Shown: positions 1 through 6,255, numbered from the stretch's first letter. The stretch is 10,132 nucleotides of DNA from CAZNMF01 sp035547155 (GCA_035547155.1 DASZVJ010000223.1:1-10132); one strand, 5' to 3'. The notes: generated from the sequence alone by a model not told the origin. Numbers and translations: made by a program.

Positions 1-999
1 ATGCACGGGCGTGCGGCCGAGGAGCGTGAAGCGATACATGTCGATGTCGTTCGTGAAGTCGGTGACGCCGCCGCGGCTGGAATCCAACGCGAGCGGCAGC
101 GCCGTGGCGCGATCGCCGTTCGGTTCGACTTCGTCGACGGCGGTAACCGGGGCGTCGATGGGAGGCGGCGCTCCGCCGGCCTCGATCGGCGCCGCACCGG
201 TGGCGGTCACGTGCAGCGTGTAGCGGCCAGCGTCGCCGCGGACGCGGACGATGTGGTCCCCGGCCGCGAACAACACGCCGGACACGATAGCTTTGCCGCC
301 GGGAAAATCGCTGACGAGGATCTCGTCGTTGCCATCGGCGCCCATCACGGCGAGGCGATCGGCTTGGGGGCAGTCGCACGCGATTCGAAAGAGCGTCGGC
401 GGTCCGGTGACGTGCACGCGATACGCATCGAAATCAGAGGGTCCGTCCGCGCCGCCGGAGATGGTGCCGTCCGCCGGCAGGTCGTTGGCGAGCGCCGGCG
501 CGTCGTTGGGCTCGTGCTCTTCACCCGCGGGCAGGGGCGCGACATCTTCGAACGTCAGCGTGTACGGAAGATCCGTCGCGGCGACGGCGGAGACGCGAAA
601 GACCTGGGTGCCCACGGGAAACGACAGGTTCGTCAGCCGCGCCTCGCCGGTGCCCTGCCTGATCTCGCCGTCGCTGCCGTCGGCCAGGACGTACGCGACA
701 TCCAGGCGCTCGGTCCGGTTGGGAGCGGCGCGGAAGACGAGCGTGAAGCGCTTGCCCTTCCAGGAGTCGTCGAAGCTCACCGCGATGAACTGGCTGTCGC
801 GCGAGCCGCTGTGTGCGGCCAGCGTTCCGGAGATGACAGCGCCGGCGCGCGCCGAAAACGCCGTCGCCCGCGTGCCGTTCCGATCCGTGACGCCGGCGGA
901 TCCGGCCGGGGCCTGCGCGCGAGAGGGCACCGCCATGCCATTGAGCATGGCGATCGCGACGACGCCGAAGCCTGCGGAAACCGCGAAGCGCCAGAACAC
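1..999 (-). CDS. Secreted PPC-repeat protein, 3' end outside the window
   Basis: The minus strand is open from a GTG start at 999 to the window edge (333 codons), with no ATG near the N-terminus. A purine-rich stretch (GGAAGA, 1014-1009) lies 9 nt upstream of the GTG. The first ~30 residues look like a signal peptide: an arginine, a hydrophobic core, then a small-residue cleavage region ending SRAQA. After this come beta-rich segments. Residues ~38-152 form one unit ending in a PYTLTF strand. Two further units open with EPN motifs (EPND at 163-166, EPNG at 292-295), each followed by an aspartate-rich D-x-D-x-Y strand (DFDAYRV, DIDMYRF). That layout is typical of bacterial pre-peptidase C-terminal (PPC) domains, which accompany secreted enzymes or adhesins. 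No catalytic domain is visible, so the role is unknown. The gene is divergent from the regulator at 1195. Coding status is well supported; the family call is moderate. Confidence 0.8.
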   Translation of the reverse strand, partial: MFWRFAVSAGFGVVAIAMLNGMAVPSRAQAPAGSAGVTDRNGTRATAFSARAGAVISGTLAAHSGSRDSQFIAVSFDDSWKGKRFTLVFRAAPNRTERLDVAYVLADGSDGEIRQGTGEARLTNLSFPVGTQVFRVSAVAATDLPYTLTFEDVAPLPAGEEHEPNDAPALANDLPADGTISGGADGPSDFDAYRVHVTGPPTLFRIACDCPQADRLAVMGADGNDEILVSDFPGGKAIVSGVLFAAGDHIVRVRGDAGRYTLHVTATGAAPIEAGGAPPPIDAPVTAVDEVEPNGDRATALPLALDSSRGGVTDFTNDIDMYRFTLLGRTPVH

Positions 1000-1194
1000 A
1001 GCTCTCTGTCTTCCCGATGCACACTCTCTGCTCGCCCGGTACTGTGCGTCAAACTAATCGCCGATCAATCTCGTGCTAACTGGCAACTCGTTGATTCCCG
1101 TGCGCTTGTGTGCCTGCACCAACAGTGACGCAGGCGCCGGCACGCTGTGCTACGCTGAGCCCCGACGTCTTCCCGCTGAGTCGCTGGTCCCACG

Positions 1195-3648
1195 ATGGCT
1201 GTCGGTCGGACTCGATACCGCTTCGGACTGTTCGAAGCGGACCCGAAAAACGGTCGCCTCCTTCGTCAGGGCGAGCCCGTCCGTCTCCAGGATCAGCCGT
1301 TCCAGGTGCTCGTCGCGTTGCTCGAACGGCACGGCGAGATCGTCACGCGCGACGAGCTGCGCGACCGTCTCTGGCCGCGCGATACCTTCGTCTCATTCGA
1401 CAAGAGCCTGGGCGTCGCGCTGACCAAGGTCCGCGCCGCGCTCGGCGACGATGCGGGGAATCCCCGATTCGTGGAGACGGTGCCCAAGCGCGGGTACCGC
1501 TTCATCGCGCCAGTCGCTGTCGATAGCTCGAGTCTTCAGGCGACCGTCGTTCCGGTTTCCGCGCCCGTGTCGCCGACGGCGGACTCCACGATGCCCGGGG
1601 CATCGGCGCAGGTTGTCGCATCAACGTCGCCTGGCCTCGCGCCTCTGGAGGTATTGCGCACGGAACCGATCCTCCTCGCCGGCCCGACGGGCTTCGTGCG
1701 GCGGCGGCCGGTCGTGCTGATCGGGCTTTCGTGCCTCGTCCTCGCGCTCATGCTCGTGTTCGGCGTCATGTCGCGCCGATCCAGCGCGCGTCACGACTCG
1801 AGCCCGCAGCGCGTGTCGGTCGTCGTCGCTGAGTTCGACAACCGCACGGGCGAGGACGTGTTCGCCGGCTCGCTACGCCGCGCGGCGGCCGTGGCGCTGC
1901 GCCAGTCGCCGTTCCTCTCGGTGATGACCGACGCCACGATTGCCGACGCGCTCCAGACGTTGGGCCGCGCGCCGGACGACGCGCTCACGGCGCCGCTGGC
2001 GCGCGATGTCTGCACGCACACGCAGAGCCACGTGCTCGTCGACGGCGACATCGCCCTCGCCGCCGACACCTACACGCTGGTCGTCCAGGCGACGCGCTGC
2101 GGAGACGGCGGCGTGATCGCGCGCGAGACGGAGACGTTCACGACGAAAGACCGCGCGCTGACGGCGCTCGGCCGCGAGATCGAGCGCGTGCGAACGGCGC
2201 TCGGTGAGTCGCGCGAGTCGCTGCAGGCCTACGACGTGTCGCTGCCGGTGGCGACCACGAGCTCGATCGAGGCGCTGCGCGCGTTCAATCTCGGCATGGA
2301 CCTGCGGCTGCGCGCCGATAACGCGCGGGCGATTCCCGCGCTCGAGACGGCGATCGCGCTGGACCCGCAGTTCGCGCTCGCCTACGCGCAGCTCGGTTCC
2401 GCGTACTCCAACGTCGGCAACGAGACCAAAGCGTCGCCGTATTTCATCAAGGCGTTCGATCTGCGCGACCGCGTGACCGAGCCCGAGCGGCTCCTCATCA
2501 CCGGCCGCTACTTCGACATCGTGACGCGCGAGATGGAGAAGGCGATCGAGAACTACCGGCTCTGGACCAGCGTGTATCCGGACGAATGGCAGCCGTTCAA
2601 CGGCCTCGCGAACGACGCGGATCTGATCGGCCGCTACGACGTCGCGGCGGCCGCTGCGGAACACGCGCTGGCGCTCGATGACACGCAGCTGTTTCCGCGG
2701 ATGAATCTCATGACCGCCGACTGCGCGTTGAACCGGTTCGCCGAATGTCTGGACCAGGCCCGGCGCATCCTCGCGCGCGCGCCCGACAACTCTTCGGCGC
2801 ACGTCGTGCAATACGTGCTCGCGCGCCGTGCCGGCGACGATGCCGCCGCACAGCGCGAGGTGGCGTGGGCTTCGCAGCGTCCCTCGGATTCGGACCTGTT
2901 GTACGTCCAAGCGGAAGACGCAGGGGTGCACGGACGATTCGCCGAGATGACGCGTCTGTTCCGCCAGGCGGCGCGTCGCGTGCACGACGGCGGCAACGCC
3001 GAGGGGGCGGGCAACACGCTCGCGTACAGCGCCGTGATTAATTCGCTAGCTGGACGATCCGATGACGCTCAGGCGGATGCGAGCGCCGCGGCCGCCGACG
3101 GGCGCAACGAGATCATCCTCGGCGCGGTGGGCATTGTCGCCGCGCGCGCCGGTCGGATGGGAGCGGCGGACCAATCGCTGGCCACCATGAACCGGCTGTA
3201 TCCGCTGTCGACGTATGCGTTCGGCATGTACGTGCCGGACGTGCGCAGCGCCGAGCTGGCGCAGAAGCCCGCGTCGGCCGCGGACGTGACGCGCGCGACG
3301 GCCGCAGGCGAGCCGTATGCCTTCGGTCAGCAGGGCTCACTCAACCTGCCGTATCTGCGCGGTCTCGCCTACATCGCTGCGCACGCGCCCGAGCGTGCGG
3401 CCGTCGATTTTCAGGCGCTGATCGATCACATCGGCGCCGATCCGTTGTCGCCGCTGTACGCGATGAGCTATCTCGGGCTCGCGCGCGCCGACGCGGCGAT
3501 GGACAAATGGGACGAGAGCCGGCGGGCGTACGAGACGCTTCGCGGCCTGTGGGCGGATGCGGATCGAGACGCGCCGCTGGTGCGGGCGGCAATGAGCGAA
3601 GCGGCGGCCGCGCACGCCGGTGCGCGGCCGAACGCGCACGCGTTCTGA
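1195..3648 (+). CDS. Winged-helix / membrane / TPR one-component regulator (CadC-like)
   Basis: The 817-aa protein begins with an OmpR/PhoB-type winged-helix DNA-binding domain (residues ~8-107), including the recognition-helix region around LTKVRAALGD and the closing wing VPKRGYRF. A low-complexity Ser/Pro/Ala linker follows (~110-165). One hydrophobic helix (~172-192, preceded by RRR) should place the rest outside the cytoplasm. Residues ~206-340 are an alpha/beta domain starting VVVAEFDNRTG, as in acidobacterial kinase/TPR proteins. From ~357 onward there are TPR-like helical pairs, the clearest at 360-427 (ALETAIALDPQFALAYAQLG). There is no receiver domain, so it is not a response regulator. 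It probably couples an envelope signal to transcription, as CadC and ToxR do; signal and targets are unknown. The divergent PPC gene is a natural candidate target. No strong Shine-Dalgarno precedes the ATG, which was chosen because the winged helix starts directly after it. Confidence 0.88.
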   Translation: MAVGRTRYRFGLFEADPKNGRLLRQGEPVRLQDQPFQVLVALLERHGEIVTRDELRDRLWPRDTFVSFDKSLGVALTKVRAALGDDAGNPRFVETVPKRGYRFIAPVAVDSSSLQATVVPVSAPVSPTADSTMPGASAQVVASTSPGLAPLEVLRTEPILLAGPTGFVRRRPVVLIGLSCLVLALMLVFGVMSRRSSARHDSSPQRVSVVVAEFDNRTGEDVFAGSLRRAAAVALRQSPFLSVMTDATIADALQTLGRAPDDALTAPLARDVCTHTQSHVLVDGDIALAADTYTLVVQATRCGDGGVIARETETFTTKDRALTALGREIERVRTALGESRESLQAYDVSLPVATTSSIEALRAFNLGMDLRLRADNARAIPALETAIALDPQFALAYAQLGSAYSNVGNETKASPYFIKAFDLRDRVTEPERLLITGRYFDIVTREMEKAIENYRLWTSVYPDEWQPFNGLANDADLIGRYDVAAAAAEHALALDDTQLFPRMNLMTADCALNRFAECLDQARRILARAPDNSSAHVVQYVLARRAGDDAAAQREVAWASQRPSDSDLLYVQAEDAGVHGRFAEMTRLFRQAARRVHDGGNAEGAGNTLAYSAVINSLAGRSDDAQADASAAAADGRNEIILGAVGIVAARAGRMGAADQSLATMNRLYPLSTYAFGMYVPDVRSAELAQKPASAADVTRATAAGEPYAFGQQGSLNLPYLRGLAYIAAHAPERAAVDFQALIDHIGADPLSPLYAMSYLGLARADAAMDKWDESRRAYETLRGLWADADRDAPLVRAAMSEAAAAHAGARPNAHAF

Positions 3649-3687
3649 TAGCGTTGGTCGTGTCGGACACCACGACGGAGACCACGC

Positions 3688-4092
3688 ATGACGCTTACGA
3701 CCTACGTCAACTTCAAGGGCACCTGCGCCGAGGCCTTCCAGTTCTACGCTGAGCATCTCGGCGGCAAGGTGCTGATGATGATCCGTCACGGCCAGTCGCC
3801 GGTCGCGGGCAACGTGGGGCCGGACTGGCAGGACAAGGTGCTGAACGCCAGCCTGCAGCTCGGCGGCACGACGCTGATGGGCGCCGATGTGCCGAACGCC
3901 GAGCCGATGCGCAGCGCGTATCTCACGATCACGTTCGACACCGTCGAGGAAGCGCGGGACGCCTACGACGCGCTCTCAGCGGAAGGTGAGATCTTCATGC
4001 CGTTCCGGCCCGAGTTTTTCTCCGAAGGGTTCGCGATGTTGCGCGATCGCTTCGGGATCAACTGGATGATTCTGGGCAAGGTGAGACAGTAG
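3688..4092 (+). CDS. PhnB-like VOC (glyoxalase/bleomycin-resistance) family protein
   Basis: This 134-aa protein matches the PhnB-like branch of the vicinal oxygen chelate superfamily in length and order. It opens with a beta-strand and helix (YVNFKG then AFQFYAEHLGGKV, residues 6-28). A central strand carries LQLGGTTLMGADVPN (56-70). A second half has a strand and helix (YLTITFDTVEEARDAYDAL, 78-96) and ends in the characteristic FAMLRDRFGINWMI segment (115-128). Members bind small molecules or metals, but the PhnB-like branch has few proven functions, and the name does not imply a phosphonate role. A GGAG at 3677-3680 sits 7 nt before the ATG, which fixes the start. It follows the regulator by 39 nt on the same strand, so co-transcription is possible. 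Substrate is unknown. Confidence 0.88.
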   Translation: MTLTTYVNFKGTCAEAFQFYAEHLGGKVLMMIRHGQSPVAGNVGPDWQDKVLNASLQLGGTTLMGADVPNAEPMRSAYLTITFDTVEEARDAYDALSAEGEIFMPFRPEFFSEGFAMLRDRFGINWMILGKVRQ

Positions 4093-4097
4093 GCGCG

Positions 4098-4217
4098 CTA
4101 GCCGCCTGCTACAGCCGCTCGTCGACAGGCGCGGTCAGCGTCGATCACGCGCGGTCGCCAATACTCCGTGATTTCGGCCAGCGTCGCTTCAAGGTTGATG
4201 AGGTCCGGCGTGGGCAT
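4098..4217 (-). pseudogene. Probable truncated cupin-domain gene (N-terminal fragment)
   Basis: On the minus strand a GGAG sits 8 nt before an ATG at 4217, and the frame encodes 39 residues before a TAG at 4100-4098. Residues 5-25 (DLINLEATLAEITEYWRPRVI) resemble the conserved opening of small cupin proteins, which begin with an INL...EHWSPK-type segment before the metal-binding His barrel. From residue ~26 the resemblance ends (DADRACRRAAVAGG). None of the His/Glu motifs of a barrel follow in any minus frame before the convergent VOC gene. A normal member is about 110-120 aa, so this looks like the stump of a deleted gene. The match is from memory of family sequences. Alternatives are a short unrelated ORF or non-coding sequence. 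Confidence 0.4.
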
Positions 4218-4297
4218 GGGGCATTCTCCGATGTTCGAGCCGTCGGAGCATACGAGCCTCGGCTGATCCGGCATAATCGGGCACATATTCCGGTTCG

Positions 4298-4516
4298 ATG
4301 AACACGGACGTAATCCAGATCACTCCGGAGTTGCTGGTCGACGTGGTACAGCGTGCCGTGAGGCCGTCGCACTTGCGCGCGGCGGCGTCGGCTATCCTCC
4401 GCTCGAAGCAGTCGGCAGCCGCGCCGGCGCGCACGAACGGGCTGATTGACCTGATCGCGTTGATGCCGGGACGTCCGCCCCTCTCGCTCGCGCAGAAACC
4501 GGAGTGTCGATCGTGA
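4298..4516 (+). CDS. Hypothetical 72-aa protein upstream of the nitrilase
   Basis: I do not recognise this protein. It encodes 72 residues, with an N-terminal amphipathic stretch (ITPELLVDVVQRAVRPSHLRA) and no membrane segment, signal peptide or metal motif. By hand count 60 of 72 codons end in G or C, in keeping with neighbouring genes. Its TGA (4514-4516) overlaps the preferred GTG start of the nitrilase in a GTGA arrangement, typical of translationally coupled genes, and this is the main argument that it is real. Against it, the ATG has no clear Shine-Dalgarno. A -10-like CATAAT at 4272-4277 lacks a convincing -35 partner. It could instead be a chance open frame in the nitrilase leader. 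Confidence 0.4.
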   Translation: MNTDVIQITPELLVDVVQRAVRPSHLRAAASAILRSKQSAAAPARTNGLIDLIALMPGRPPLSLAQKPECRS

Positions 4517-5310
4517 GCCACGTTCGCGTCGCGCTCGCCAACGTTCGCGAGCCACGCAGCGCCGACGAGTCCGTTCACCTTGCGACGTCGGCGATCGATG
4601 AAGCTGGCCGTCGAGGCGCGCTGGTGGTCTGCTTTCCCGAGGCGTTCATTCCCGGCTATCGATGGCCCGGCCGGACGATGGCGCCGCCGGACGCGGCGTT
4701 TCTCGACCGTGCGTGGACGGACGTCGCGAACGCGGCGCGGGACGCCCGCATCACCGTCATCCTCGGGACCGAGCGCGTCACCGCACGCGGGCTGCAGATC
4801 TCGGCGTGCGTGTTCAATCCCGACGGCACGATCGCCGGCTGGCAGGACAAAGGCCAGCTCGATCCGGACGAGGAGGCCTTCTATCCGTCGTTTGGAACGG
4901 AACGTCGCATCTTCATGGCCGGGCCCTTGACCTTCGGCATCGTCATCTGTCACGAAGGCTGGCGCTATCCCGAGACCGTGCGCTGGGCCGCGCGCCGAGG
5001 CGCGCAGGTCGTGTTCCATCCGCACGCGCACGTTGCCGAGCCGGGCAGCTATCGCCCAACGACGTTCGCCGATCCGGCCAACACGTTTCACGAGAAAGCC
5101 GTGCTGTGCCGCGCGGCGGAGAACACGATCTATTTCGCGTCCGTGAACTGCGCGAGCGACGGCTCGGGTACGACGTCCGCGATCGCGCGTCCCGACGGCA
5201 CGCTCCTGAGCTATCAGCCATACGGACAGGCCGGATTGCTCGTCGCGGATCTCGACCTGAGCGCGGCGACGGGCCTGCTCGCCGCACGCTGCCGCACATC
5301 GCCGATGTGA
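4513..5310 (+). CDS. Carbon-nitrogen hydrolase (nitrilase superfamily)
   Basis: This ~265-aa cytoplasmic protein has the three catalytic blocks of the nitrilase/amidase superfamily. Numbered from the GTG at 4513, they are Glu43 in CFPEAF, Lys113 in DKGQLDPDEE and the nucleophile Cys146 in VICHEGWRYPE. The order, spacing and total length are those of a single CN-hydrolase domain. The family hydrolyses amides, nitriles or N-carbamoyl compounds through a Cys-thioester intermediate. The residues here do not identify the substrate, and the Cys-His-Glu-Gly-Trp block does not point to a textbook subgroup. An in-frame GTG also occurs at 4504. I prefer 4513 because a GGAG at 4501-4504 is 8 nt upstream and the start overlaps the previous stop (GTGA). 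The gene ends just upstream of an independent promoter. Confidence 0.88.
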   Translation: MSHVRVALANVREPRSADESVHLATSAIDEAGRRGALVVCFPEAFIPGYRWPGRTMAPPDAAFLDRAWTDVANAARDARITVILGTERVTARGLQISACVFNPDGTIAGWQDKGQLDPDEEAFYPSFGTERRIFMAGPLTFGIVICHEGWRYPETVRWAARRGAQVVFHPHAHVAEPGSYRPTTFADPANTFHEKAVLCRAAENTIYFASVNCASDGSGTTSAIARPDGTLLSYQPYGQAGLLVADLDLSAATGLLAARCRTSPM

Positions 5311-5352
5311 ATTATGGCGGCAGCCTGTCGTCCACGGGCTTCCGTGGGCGAG

Positions 5353-5381
5353 TTCACGGCGAACGGGATCGGGTGTAGAAT
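5353..5381 (+). promoter_or_regulatory. Sigma-70-type promoter of the 69-aa membrane protein gene
   Basis: A -35-like TTCACG (5353-5358, 4 of 6 consensus positions) is separated by exactly 17 bp from a -10-like TAGAAT (5376-5381, 5 of 6). Transcription would begin near 5388, giving a short leader of about two dozen bases before the ATG at 5412. It lies between the nitrilase stop and the next gene, so that gene is probably transcribed independently. Confidence 0.6.
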
Positions 5382-5411
5382 CCCCCCACTCGGACAACCA
5401 AGGAGGGCTCC

Positions 5412-5621
5412 ATGGTGGCTTTGTCGTGGAGGCAAAAGACGCTCGTGCTGGTCGGCGTCTGCGTGCTCGCGTACGTCTGCGCCGCGTGGCTCGCAGGGCT
5501 GAGCGCCTCTGTTCAGCTCGTCGGTCTGGGACTGCTCGTGGCGTATGTCGCCGTCGCCCTGCCGTATATGCGGCGGCGCGAACAGACGGACGCGCCAGGC
5601 GACCTGCACTTGCGTCAGTGA
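5412..5621 (+). CDS. Small membrane protein, two predicted TM helices
   Basis: I do not recognise the family. The 69-aa product has two hydrophobic helices (residues ~10-28 and ~33-52) joined by a very short turn (LAGLSA), and a charged tail. Basic residues at the N-terminus (R7, K9) and after the second helix (RRR at 54-56) suggest both ends face the cytoplasm, making a helical hairpin in the inner membrane. The start is secure: AGGAGG-like sequence at 5402-5407 lies 4-5 nt before the ATG, one of the strongest ribosome-binding sites in the window, and a good promoter lies just upstream. A stem-loop follows the stop. Together these make a monocistronic, probably well-expressed gene. Its function cannot be inferred. 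Confidence 0.75.
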   Translation: MVALSWRQKTLVLVGVCVLAYVCAAWLAGLSASVQLVGLGLLVAYVAVALPYMRRREQTDAPGDLHLRQ

Positions 5622-5645
5622 GCCGGCAGGGACGTCCGGGGTTGA

Positions 5646-5669
5646 GGAGGACCGTCCATCGGTCCCTCC
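5646..5669 (+). terminator. Terminator-like hairpin after the 69-aa gene
   Basis: GGAGGACCG (5646-5654) and CGGTCCCTCC (5660-5669) form a nine-pair stem with one bulged C (5666) and the five-base loop TCCAT. It begins 25 nt after the stop codon. No T-run follows, so intrinsic termination is uncertain; it could also act as a 3' stabiliser. Confidence 0.4.
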
Positions 5670-5781
5670 ACTCTTCAGCTCCGGCGTTCCGATCGGGACG
5701 CCGCCATCCGTCGGACCAATCGTATGGTCGGTCGATCCTGATGACCGCTACGACCCGCATGTTTCTTCACAAGGTGCTTAC

Positions 5782-5819
5782 GTCAGCGAGAAATTCGCGA
5801 AGTACCGCTCCGCGCTGAC
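5782..5819 (+). repeat. Perfect 7-bp inverted repeat (stem-loop)
   Basis: GTCAGCG (5782-5788) and CGCTGAC (5813-5819) are exact reverse complements separated by 24 nt. The left arm touches the left arm of the 5788/5856 repeat, so this stem is one of several competing pairings upstream of the 64-aa gene. It could be an activator site or part of an RNA fold. Confidence 0.4.
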
Positions 5820-5868
5820 TTTCAACCCGCAAATCCGAGATGCGCACGCCCGTGACGCGGAATTTCTC
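5788..5868 (+). repeat. Long-range inverted repeat A/A'
   Basis: GAGAAATTCGCG (5788-5799) is complementary to CGCGGAATTTCTC (5856-5868), with a single extra base in the right arm. The arms are 56 nt apart. The right arm overlaps by three bases the right arm of repeat B/B', so the two pairings are either alternative or form a pseudoknot-like A-B-A'-B' order. Confidence 0.45.
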
Positions 5869-5880
5869 CGGATATGCGGG
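5826..5880 (+). repeat. Inverted repeat B/B' interleaved with A/A'
   Basis: CCCGCAAATCCGAG (5826-5839) pairs with CTCCGGATATGCGGG (5866-5880): 13 pairs with one A-A mismatch and one bulged C. Arm B lies inside the loop of repeat A, and B' begins where A' ends. The block ends ~23 bp before the sigma-54-type element, the region where enhancer-binding proteins often bind. Confidence 0.45.
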
Positions 5881-5902
5881 CCTAAATCTCTTTCGGAGGA
5901 GA

Positions 5903-5918
5903 CGGCAGTCAACTTGCA
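5903..5918 (+). promoter_or_regulatory. Candidate sigma-54 (RpoN) -24/-12 promoter
   Basis: CGGCAGTCAACTTGCA keeps the invariant GG (5904-5905) and GC (5916-5917) with the exact 10-bp separation of the sigma-54 consensus TGGCACG-N4-TTGCW. GGCA and TTGCA match fully; the first T and the CG after GGCA do not. Transcription would start near 5929, leaving ~60 nt before the ATG at 5990. RpoN control of PEP-CTERM genes through PrsK/PrsR is known in other bacteria, which fits the downstream product. Confidence 0.45.
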
Positions 5919-5989
5919 CAGTGACAGTGCGCAGCGAGGCGTGGCGGTTCACTGAGCGCGCTGTCGCTTCCCAAGGAGCACGACGAGCA

Positions 5990-6184
5990 ATGACCAGGTG
6001 GTTGACGAGCGCGGCGATGATGGTGGCAGCGGCTGCAGTTGGCTTGCAGGCGGAGGCGTCCGGCGCTAGCACCCATTCGGAGGGTCTGGTGCACGCCGAG
6101 CCCGCGATGCTCGTGCTGCTCGGAATCGTCCTCACCGTTGCGGCCTACCAGCTCCGCCGCCTCCTCGGCGTACGGACGCGGTAG
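5990..6184 (+). CDS. Mini-protein with signal peptide and PEP-CTERM-like sorting tail
   Basis: The ATG at 5990 follows AAGGAG (5973-5978) by 11 nt and encodes 64 residues. Residues 1-24 form a signal peptide (basic start TRW, then an Ala/Met/Val-rich core and a small-residue cleavage zone LQAEASG). A hydrophilic stretch of only ~14 residues follows. The tail has Glu37-Pro38, a ~15-residue hydrophobic helix (AMLVLLGIVLTVAAY) and a basic end (RRLLGVRTR). An EP dipeptide, a helix and a terminal Arg cluster are the layout of PEP-CTERM signals processed by exosortase; the canonical VPEP is AEP here. After both cleavages almost nothing would remain. The frame stays open upstream to a GTG (5924), but only the 5990 start puts the signal peptide first. 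Alternatively it is a two-helix membrane peptide. No exosortase gene is in the window. Confidence 0.6.
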   Translation: MTRWLTSAAMMVAAAAVGLQAEASGASTHSEGLVHAEPAMLVLLGIVLTVAAYQLRRLLGVRTR

Positions 6185-6203
6185 GGAAGCCGGCCGGACG
6201 AAC

Positions 6204-6225
6204 GGGCCGCCACGGGGGGCGGCCC
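6204..6225. repeat. REP-like palindrome / possible bidirectional terminator
   Basis: GGGCCGCC (6204-6211) and GGCGGCCC (6218-6225) form a perfect 8-bp stem with the loop ACGGGG. It lies 19 nt after the stop of the 64-aa gene and between two convergent genes. Read on the minus strand it continues as CTGTAGGGCCGCCCC, resembling dispersed GTAGGG-palindromes of many environmental genomes. It may end transcription from both sides, though no T-run is present. Confidence 0.45.
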
Positions 6226-6255
6226 TACAGGTGTTTGCGCAATTGGTCCGGCTGT

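Larger units (their letters stand above)
5622..5989. other. 368-nt intergenic region with regulatory structures, no credible gene
   Basis: No frame here reads like a protein. The open plus frames give Arg/Ser/Pro-rich products without a ribosome-binding site. From left to right it holds a terminator-like hairpin (5646-5669), about 110 nt with nothing recognisable, a cluster of inverted repeats (5782-5880), a sigma-54-type promoter candidate (5903-5918) and an AAGGAG ribosome-binding site (5973-5978). Several stretches look less GC-rich than the flanking genes, consistent with a regulatory region. Confidence 0.65.

Noticed and set aside
521..1024. 167-aa minus-strand ATG frame
   Set aside because: Arg-rich, no recognisable fold; an out-of-frame shadow of the GTG-started gene on the same strand.
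1..1128. 375-aa plus-strand open frame
   Set aside because: Arg/Ala/Gly-rich with no domain; it is the antisense of the PPC-repeat gene, whose minus frame gives a signal peptide and EPN repeats.
1125..1156. Promoter for the regulator (GTGACG / TACGCT)
   Set aside because: The spacer is 20 bp and the -10 matches only three of six positions; too weak to annotate.
1873..2985. 370-aa minus-strand open frame
   Set aside because: Antisense to the TPR part of the regulator; composition dominated by Arg, no motifs, typical of GC-rich DNA.
4189..5760. 523-aa minus-strand open frame
   Set aside because: Runs antisense through the nitrilase, whose catalytic triad is intact, and through the 69-aa gene; no domain visible.
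5826..5910. c-di-GMP-I (GEMM) riboswitch, suggested by GGGCCTAAA and GGCAG
   Set aside because: The conserved GACGCAAAGC core and the GNRA-capped first hairpin are missing; the resemblance is limited to a few bases.
5545..5955. 136-aa plus-strand open frame across the 5622-5989 gap
   Set aside because: Starts inside the 69-aa gene, no ribosome-binding site, no domain, and overlaps the inverted repeats and promoter candidate.
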